Positions 59,675-64,000 of a DNA stretch of 64,000 nucleotides are shown here, piece after piece. Numbering within the stretch: the stretch's first letter is position 1; every line of letters begins with the position of its first letter. Made by a program: the position numbers and the translations under genes. The notes below the pieces were generated by a model. The model made no database searches. It had not been told where the DNA came from and saw only the letters and a program-made list of their open reading frames with translations. The stretch spans positions 308,455 to 372,454 of the forward strand of contig NZ_LQPT01000019.1 of assembly GCF_002102355.1 (NCBI RefSeq). Direction: 5' to 3'. The stretch is from Mycobacterium sherrisii. GTDB taxonomy: Bacteria > Actinomycetota > Actinomycetes > Mycobacteriales > Mycobacteriaceae.

Positions 59675-60130
59675 ATGGCTCCCAAGATTGCGACCGCGGA
59701 CGTGGTCGGGCTTCCCGAACTCCTCGACTTCATCCGGCCCCGGCACAGGATGCTGCTGACCACTTTTCGCTCGGACGGATCGCTGCAGAGTTCGCCGGTG
59801 ACCGGTGGCGTCGACGAACAGGGCCGCATCGTGATCGCGACCTATCCTCGACGCGCCAAGAGCACGAACCTGCGCCGTAACCCGTCGGCAAGTGTGGTTG
59901 TCCTCTCCGACGACTTCAATGGGGCCTATGTCCAAGTCGACGGCGACGCCGAGGTGATCGGCCTGCCCGAGGCCGTGGAACTGCTCGTCGACTACTACCG
60001 AGTGATCGCCGGAGAGCATTCCGACTGGGCGGAGTACCGCCGCGCCATGGTTGAGCAGGGCAAGTGTCTGATTCGGATCACGCCGCGCCGCTGGGGCCCG
60101 ATCGCCACGGGCGGCTTTCCGCCGAAGTAG
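59675..60130 (+). CDS. PPOX-class F420-dependent flavoprotein
   Basis: 151 residues from the ATG at 59675. MLLTTFRSDGSLQSSPV and the following IVIATYPRRAKSTNLRRNPS match the split-barrel pyridoxamine-oxidase-like fold of mycobacterial F420-dependent reductases. It probably reduces a small enone or binds F420. It is followed by the tRNA-Phe gene on the other strand; the frame is open upstream to 59492, but those residues are unlike the family. Confidence 0.85.
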   Translation: MAPKIATADVVGLPELLDFIRPRHRMLLTTFRSDGSLQSSPVTGGVDEQGRIVIATYPRRAKSTNLRRNPSASVVVLSDDFNGAYVQVDGDAEVIGLPEAVELLVDYYRVIAGEHSDWAEYRRAMVEQGKCLIRITPRRWGPIATGGFPPK

Positions 60131-60300
60131 GGCGGCTGTTCGGGCTCAGGACAGCGAGCTTTCGCGAACGGACCGCGAGGGACGTTCGTCTGTACCGCCA
60201 CGGCCGTCGTCCCGGTCCACGGCAGAGGATGGCCGCTGCCGTTCACCGGCGCTCTGTTGGCCGCAGCGACCACGACACCGGTGGCCGTGCAGGTGAAACG

Positions 60301-60377
60301 TGGTGGCCAGGGCCGGGATCGAACCGGCGACCTTCCGCTTTTCAGGCGGACGCTCGTACCAACTGAGCTACCTGGCC
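60301..60377 (-). tRNA. tRNA-Phe (GAA)
   Basis: The acceptor stem GGCCAGG pairs with CCTGGCC, the anticodon loop reads CTGAAAA, and the T-loop is GTTCGATCC. The 3' CCA is encoded. Confidence 0.97.
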
Positions 60378-60412
60378 CGGAAGGCACCGATAACGTGCCT
60401 CGCCTTCATGGG

Positions 60413-60486
60413 CGACCCTGACGGGACTCGAACCCGCGACCTCCGCCGTGACAGGGCGGCGCGCTAACCAACTGCGCCACAGGGCC
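60413..60486 (-). tRNA. tRNA-Asp (GTC)
   Basis: Anticodon arm CCGCC-CTGTCAC-GGCGG, T-loop GTTCGAGTCC, acceptor GGCCCTG against CAGGGTC with one G-U pair. The bases after the discriminator are CCC, so CCA is not encoded. Confidence 0.96.
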
Positions 60487-60534
60487 TTGCTTTCCTGCGT
60501 GTACTGCTCGCCCCGGCGTTGCCGCCGTTGCGCG

Positions 60535-60607
60535 TACCCCCAACGGGATTCGAACCCGTGCTACCGCCGTGAAAGGGCGGCGTCCTAGGCCACTAGACGA
60601 TGGGGGC
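60535..60607 (-). tRNA. tRNA-Glu (TTC)
   Basis: Anticodon arm CCGCC-CTTTCAC-GGCGG and T-loop GTTCGAATCC, with a GCCCCCA/TGGGGGT acceptor. CCA is not encoded. Confidence 0.96.
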
Positions 60608-60742
60608 CAGTCCGAATCACTCCGGGGGTACTCGCAACGCAACTTGCGTTGGGAGCCACGCCAGCTTAGGTCACCGCAGGCCCAATCCTCAAACGAGGAG
60701 TGTTCGAGCCGCGATTCGTGTCCAAGTATCCTGAATCTCCGC

Positions 60743-60815
60743 GCCCCTATAGCTCAGTTGGTAGAGCTACGGACTTTTAATCCGCAGGTCCTAGGTTCGA
60801 GTCCTAGTGGGGGCA
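60743..60815 (+). tRNA. tRNA-Lys (TTT), likely integration site of the downstream island
   Basis: Acceptor GCCCCTA pairs with TGGGGGC, anticodon loop CTTTTAA, T-arm CTAGG-TTCGAGT-CCTAG. It points toward the AT-richer island that carries an integrase, and tRNA 3' ends are common targets. The matching second att copy is not in the window. Confidence 0.96.
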
Positions 60816-61054
60816 CAAATGCGAACGTCGAGTCAGGCGCGTTGTCCCCGGTTACCAGGCTGAGGCTAGTCCGCCGTGATGCCGGGCTACGTCCACACCA
60901 CGTCCACATCCGCGCTCACCAGGCCCCTGCGCTTCTAACGTCGCCAACGCACGCAACCCGTGTTGTTGTGCCGAAGCTACGAATCGTGGGTCAGTGACGA
61001 AGTAGATTGGCCGTAAGTCGGGGCCTGCGGTCCAGAACCACATCGAGGAGTCTC

Positions 61055-62179
61055 ATGGTCGACACGCTGCAGGACGAGATTGAGACGGCGCGTCAATCTA
61101 TCCGTTCGGAAGCGATGTCTATGTCCGTCGGGGAGATCGTCAATCTCTACAGGGACGAGGAGATTGTTATCCGACCCGAGTTCCAGCGACTCTTCCGCTG
61201 GGACACAGAGCAGAAGTCACGGCTTATCGAAAGCCTGCTGTTGGGCATCCCGGTGCCCTCCATCTTCGTAATTCAACGCGATGACAGCGTCTGGGAGGTC
61301 ATCGACGGCCTACAACGACTCAGCACAATCCTCGAATTCATGGGTGAACTTCGTGACGAGTCGAAGAAAGTAGTTGTTCCTGCCAGCGTCCTACGGGCAA
61401 CGAAGTATCTTAAACATCTTCAAGGCGCGGCTTATGACGAAGATACAGAAGGAGCTACTGCGGCCCTCTCTCCGGGTCAACGGCTGGCTCTTAAGCGGGC
61501 AAAAATTGACTTGAAGATACTCCTTCCTGAAAGCGACGAAAAAGCCAAATTTGAACTATTTGACCGCCTTAACACTGGCGGAAGCCCGCTTTCTGCCCAG
61601 GAAATTCGAAATGCGCAATTGATCATGCTTGATCCAAGCCTATTTGAGTGGCTGGATGGCCTACGTAACGATGAGAACTTCCAAGACACGATATCTATTA
61701 CAGATAGGCTATACGACGAGGCCAAAGACATGGAACTCGTTTGCCGATTCATTGCCCTCATTCGAACATCGGATGAAGATCTGAAGAACATGGGTAACAT
61801 AGACAGCTTTGTTTCCAACAAAATCTTCGCTACAGTCGATGAGAATGATTTCGATCGACAGTTCGAAGGTGAAAGATTTCGTAAAATATTTGAAGTACTT
61901 AATGCGGCTCTGGGCGATGATGCTTTTCGGCGGTTCGCCGATACGCGGTTCCTAGGCGGCTTCTCCGTATCGGCATACGAGACGATCACCGTGGGAGTGG
62001 GGCTTAACCTCGACCGATGGCTTGAAACGGCTGATAAGCCAGAGCTGTTACGGTCGCGAGTCGCTGAATGGTGGGGAAACTCGACGTTCCGCAATGCTTC
62101 GAAAGGCGGAAGCCGTGGTTCGACGCGGGTGCCGAAGACACTGCCGGAGGCGCGTGACTTCTTCAGTTCGGTCACATGA
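61055..62179 (+). CDS. DUF262-domain protein (predicted defence-module component)
   Basis: 374 residues from the ATG at 61055, with GAGGAG directly before it. The DUF262 core has RPEFQRLFRWD (40-50), IPVPSIFVIQ and EVIDGLQRLSTI (81-92); this ParB-like fold is the N-terminal half of GmrSD-type restriction enzymes and uses NTP. The HNH nuclease half (DUF1524) is absent. Base composition is clearly lower in GC than the rest of the window, with codons rare in mycobacteria. It overlaps the HEPN gene by 4 bp (ATGA), so the two act together. Confidence 0.88.
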   Translation: MVDTLQDEIETARQSIRSEAMSMSVGEIVNLYRDEEIVIRPEFQRLFRWDTEQKSRLIESLLLGIPVPSIFVIQRDDSVWEVIDGLQRLSTILEFMGELRDESKKVVVPASVLRATKYLKHLQGAAYDEDTEGATAALSPGQRLALKRAKIDLKILLPESDEKAKFELFDRLNTGGSPLSAQEIRNAQLIMLDPSLFEWLDGLRNDENFQDTISITDRLYDEAKDMELVCRFIALIRTSDEDLKNMGNIDSFVSNKIFATVDENDFDRQFEGERFRKIFEVLNAALGDDAFRRFADTRFLGGFSVSAYETITVGVGLNLDRWLETADKPELLRSRVAEWWGNSTFRNASKGGSRGSTRVPKTLPEARDFFSSVT

Positions 62180-62820
62180 AGATTCGCACTCAAGAGGAGT
62201 TATTCGATCGAATTTCTGATGACCTAGTATGGCGGCGGCGTGAACTTGTATTGTTTAGTAGTCAGCTGGGTAAAGTAAATCCAGAATTCTCTCGAGCTCT
62301 GTTGCGCGGCTCGGTGGCGCTTCTTTACGCGCATTGGGAAGGATTCATCAAGAATGCTTGCCACTATTACCTATGCTACCTGTCGACGCAAAACATTTCC
62401 TTATCGCAACTGATTCCGGAAATCGCGGCCCTCGCACTTCGAGGACGGATCTCTGAGGCGATCTTCGCCAAGAAGATAGCGATGCGCGCAGAACTAGTCA
62501 AGGACATTCGGGACCGCGCAGAGGAGCGTGTCAGGATTCCCAATTCACGCGATGCGGTGATAACGGAGTCGAATTTATCCTATGCGGTACTAGTGGAAAT
62601 CCTGACTGGTGTTGGGTGCGACGCATATCGATATGCAAAGTATTCCGATTTGATCGACGAGCAACTGGTTAATTCGCGAAATAAAATAGCGCACGGAGAG
62701 TACGCCAACATCGCGCAGACCGATTGGCAAGAACTGAGCTCGCAGATTCTCTGGATGATGGACGATATTGCGACTCAACTTGTTAACGGCGCAGTTGAGC
62801 ATTCCTACCTCATGTCCTGA
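62176..62820 (+). CDS. MAE_28990-type HEPN-domain protein (predicted RNase toxin/effector)
   Basis: 214 residues, mostly helical. YAHWEGFIKNACHYYL (51-66) is the conserved block of the MAE_28990/MAE_18760 HEPN family, and SRNKIAHGEY contains the R-x4-H motif (Arg168, His173) that forms the RNase site in HEPN dimers. It is translationally coupled to the DUF262 gene, which likely senses or controls it. This is an anti-phage or toxin-antitoxin-like pair by family knowledge; target unknown. Confidence 0.87.
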   Translation: MKIRTQEELFDRISDDLVWRRRELVLFSSQLGKVNPEFSRALLRGSVALLYAHWEGFIKNACHYYLCYLSTQNISLSQLIPEIAALALRGRISEAIFAKKIAMRAELVKDIRDRAEERVRIPNSRDAVITESNLSYAVLVEILTGVGCDAYRYAKYSDLIDEQLVNSRNKIAHGEYANIAQTDWQELSSQILWMMDDIATQLVNGAVEHSYLMS

Positions 62821-62834
62821 GTCGCCGGGTAAGG

Positions 62835-63794
62835 CTAGCCATGCAGTGTAAGGACATTCCCGAAGGCGACCCCTGCTACACCCCGCCCCACCTTTGGCGC
62901 CGCTAATTCGTCCTCTCTGATGTAGTCCGCGTAGGTCGTCAACGTCAATACGAAACTGGCGTGCCCCAGCCACTTAGATACCTGCATGTAGTGCTCCCCC
63001 GCGCTCAAGTTCATGGTGGCGAAGCTGTGGCGAAGGTCATGGAACCGTACGGACCCTAAGCCGAGAGCCTTGCAGGCGGGCTGCAGGTAGTTGTCGTACA
63101 GGTTGTCGGCCACCACCGGCTTAGCCCAGTCGAAGTTTGAGCGGCTACGCCGACCGGGGAACAGCGGCGCATGAGCGATGCGCTTCTTGCCGGCAAAGGG
63201 GTGCACCGTAGTCAGATATTGCCGCAGCTCGTCAGCAAGCCACGGCGCTAGAGGCACTACGCGGTTGGTGCTGGCATCACTTTTGGGTGTGCCGTGGGTC
63301 CATGTTCCGGACTTTCGCGCAGCAGTCCGAACAATGCGGATGCTGCCAACCGTGCCGGGAATATCGGACAGCGTGACGTCCTGCACCTGTAGACCCTGCA
63401 ACTCCGCTGCCCGTACCCCGGTGTGGGCGGCGAAGAGGATGGCCAGCGCGTACACCTGGTTGCCTTTCTCGCGAGCGATCCAGTCCGACACAGACGCCAC
63501 TTGGTTGGCCGTAAGCGGATGATGGCTAAACGGTGTCTCCCCGGCTGCTCGACTTCTGCGCTTCGTCGTGTGCCGTCTACCGGCAACCACAGGGTTGGAC
63601 TGGATGGCCTGATCGTCCACAGCTGTATCCAGGATGCGCTTGAGCGTTCCGATGATGTGTTTGACCGTCTTAGGGCTGCGGGTGATTAGGCCGGTGCCGG
63701 GGGTGGCTGTTGGCTTGCGGCTTGGATTGGGCTTTCCGCGAGTGACGAAGCTGCGGCGGTGATGCGGTGCCAGCAACTGTGCGCGAAAGCTAGT
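62835..63794 (-). pseudogene. Tyrosine-recombinase integrase, 5' end removed by IS481 insertion
   Basis: The remaining catalytic domain is complete: Arg122 in HTGVRAAELQ, His246-x2-Arg249 in RFHDLRHSF, His272 in LGHASF and Tyr282 in TTYADY (numbering from a TTG at 63776). In frame, coding continues upstream without a stop to 63794, where the IS481-family element begins. So the N-terminal arm-binding domain and start codon lie beyond the element. A shortened protein from the TTG is unlikely to recombine. Integrase of the island inserted next to tRNA-Lys. Confidence 0.85.
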
Positions 63795-63844
63795 TGTTGC
63801 GGGTCATGAGGTTGTAGACGCCGACACGGGTTGAGGTGTTCGGG

Positions 63845-63914
63845 GGACGGGTTCTTCGGCGGCAGGATGAGAAATCGCCAAACCCCTCGTCCTGACTACC
63901 GAAGGAACCCGTCC
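63845..63914 (+). promoter_or_regulatory. Inverted repeat masking the transposase ribosome-binding site
   Basis: GGACGGGTTCTTCGG at 63845-63859 pairs with CCGAAGGAACCCGTCC at 63899-63914 with a single bulged base. The right arm contains the GAAGGA ribosome-binding sequence and ends one base before the GTG start at 63915. In a transcript entering from outside, the hairpin would hide the site. Confidence 0.6.
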
Positions 63915-64000
63915 GTGACCCACGGTAATGCCCCGTTGTCCGTTGAAGGCCGTCGTCGACTCGTGGCCCGTTGCGCTGATCGTCCGATCGCTCACGTGGC
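63915..64000 (+). CDS. IS481-family transposase, N-terminus (cut by window end)
   Basis: From the GTG at 63915: VTHGNAPLSVEGRRRLVARC, then DRPIAHV. This is the typical N-terminal helix-turn-helix opening of mycobacterial IS481 transposases; the DDE catalytic domain lies outside. GAAGGA lies eight bases before the start. Confidence 0.85.
   Translation, partial: MTHGNAPLSVEGRRRLVARCADRPIAHV

Larger units (their letters stand above)
63795..64000 (+). mobile_element. IS481-family insertion sequence, left end
   Basis: The element begins TGTTGCGGGTCATGAGG right after GCTAGT (63789-63794), which fits the N-CTAG-N target duplicated by IS481. It contains the transposase start and a long inverted repeat over its ribosome-binding site. 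The right end is outside the window. Confidence 0.8.

Noticed and set aside
60816-61054. Second attachment-site copy for the island near tRNA-Lys
   Set aside because: I found no second copy of the tRNA-Lys 3' end in the window, so island limits remain unproven.

Overview
This looks like a piece of a nontuberculous Mycobacterium chromosome. The DNA is GC-rich, many starts are GTG, and the gene families are typical of the genus: mycofactocin-type and classical SDRs, LLM and PPOX flavin/F420 proteins, paired FadE-type acyl-CoA dehydrogenases, CaiB/BaiF CoA transferases, a DUF5313 protein and a Tat-exported lipoprotein copper oxidase. Genus is inference; I cannot name the species. Most of the window is accessory catabolism. 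The last 4 kb is a tRNA cluster followed by a foreign island. Layout: 0-4.3 kb holds acyl-CoA dehydrogenases, a TetR regulator and a mycofactocin-type SDR, with two copies of the palindrome GAGAAT-N3-ATTCTC between them. 4.3-16.2 kb is a MarR/DUF5313 pair, SDRs, and a long minus-strand operon (TetR, ferredoxin, cytochrome P450, amidohydrolase, two M24 proteins, crotonase, double-domain CoA transferase, SDR) behind a TCAAGCGCTTGA palindrome. 16.2-23.8 kb has an HxlR regulator, a mandelate-racemase-like plus benzoylformate-decarboxylase-like pair with substituted catalytic residues, two frameshifted genes, and an SDR that carries the P450 operon's palindrome. 23.8-30 kb has a large LuxR-type ATPase regulator, two small oxidoreductases and a multicopper oxidase. 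29.9-41.5 kb is an eight-gene, translationally coupled operon joining a KstD-like dehydrogenase to MhpA/MhpB/MhpC-like meta-cleavage enzymes; it diverges from an IclR gene and a second KstD-like gene across a 10-3-10 inverted repeat. 41.6-43.6 kb is a two-component system. 43.6-57 kb is the most unusual part: MeaB G-protein chaperone, S33 hydrolase, acyl-CoA synthetase, paired acyl-CoA dehydrogenases, crotonase, [2Fe-2S] ferredoxin, EthD-like protein, amidohydrolase, CoA transferase, LLM oxidoreductase and a split B12-dependent acyl-CoA mutase. Two perfect GAGAAT-N3-ATTCTC sites here tie it to the TetR gene at 2.5 kb, so I propose one regulon for a B12-mutase-dependent degradation pathway whose substrate is unknown. 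57.2-60.1 kb holds a methyltransferase, a VanX-like dipeptidase, a secreted protein and a PPOX protein. 60.3-60.8 kb carries tRNA-Phe, -Asp, -Glu (minus) and -Lys (plus). Downstream of tRNA-Lys lies an AT-richer island with an overlapping DUF262 + HEPN pair (predicted defence module) and a tyrosine integrase whose 5' end is cut by an IS481-family element at a CTAG target. The window ends inside that element's transposase.
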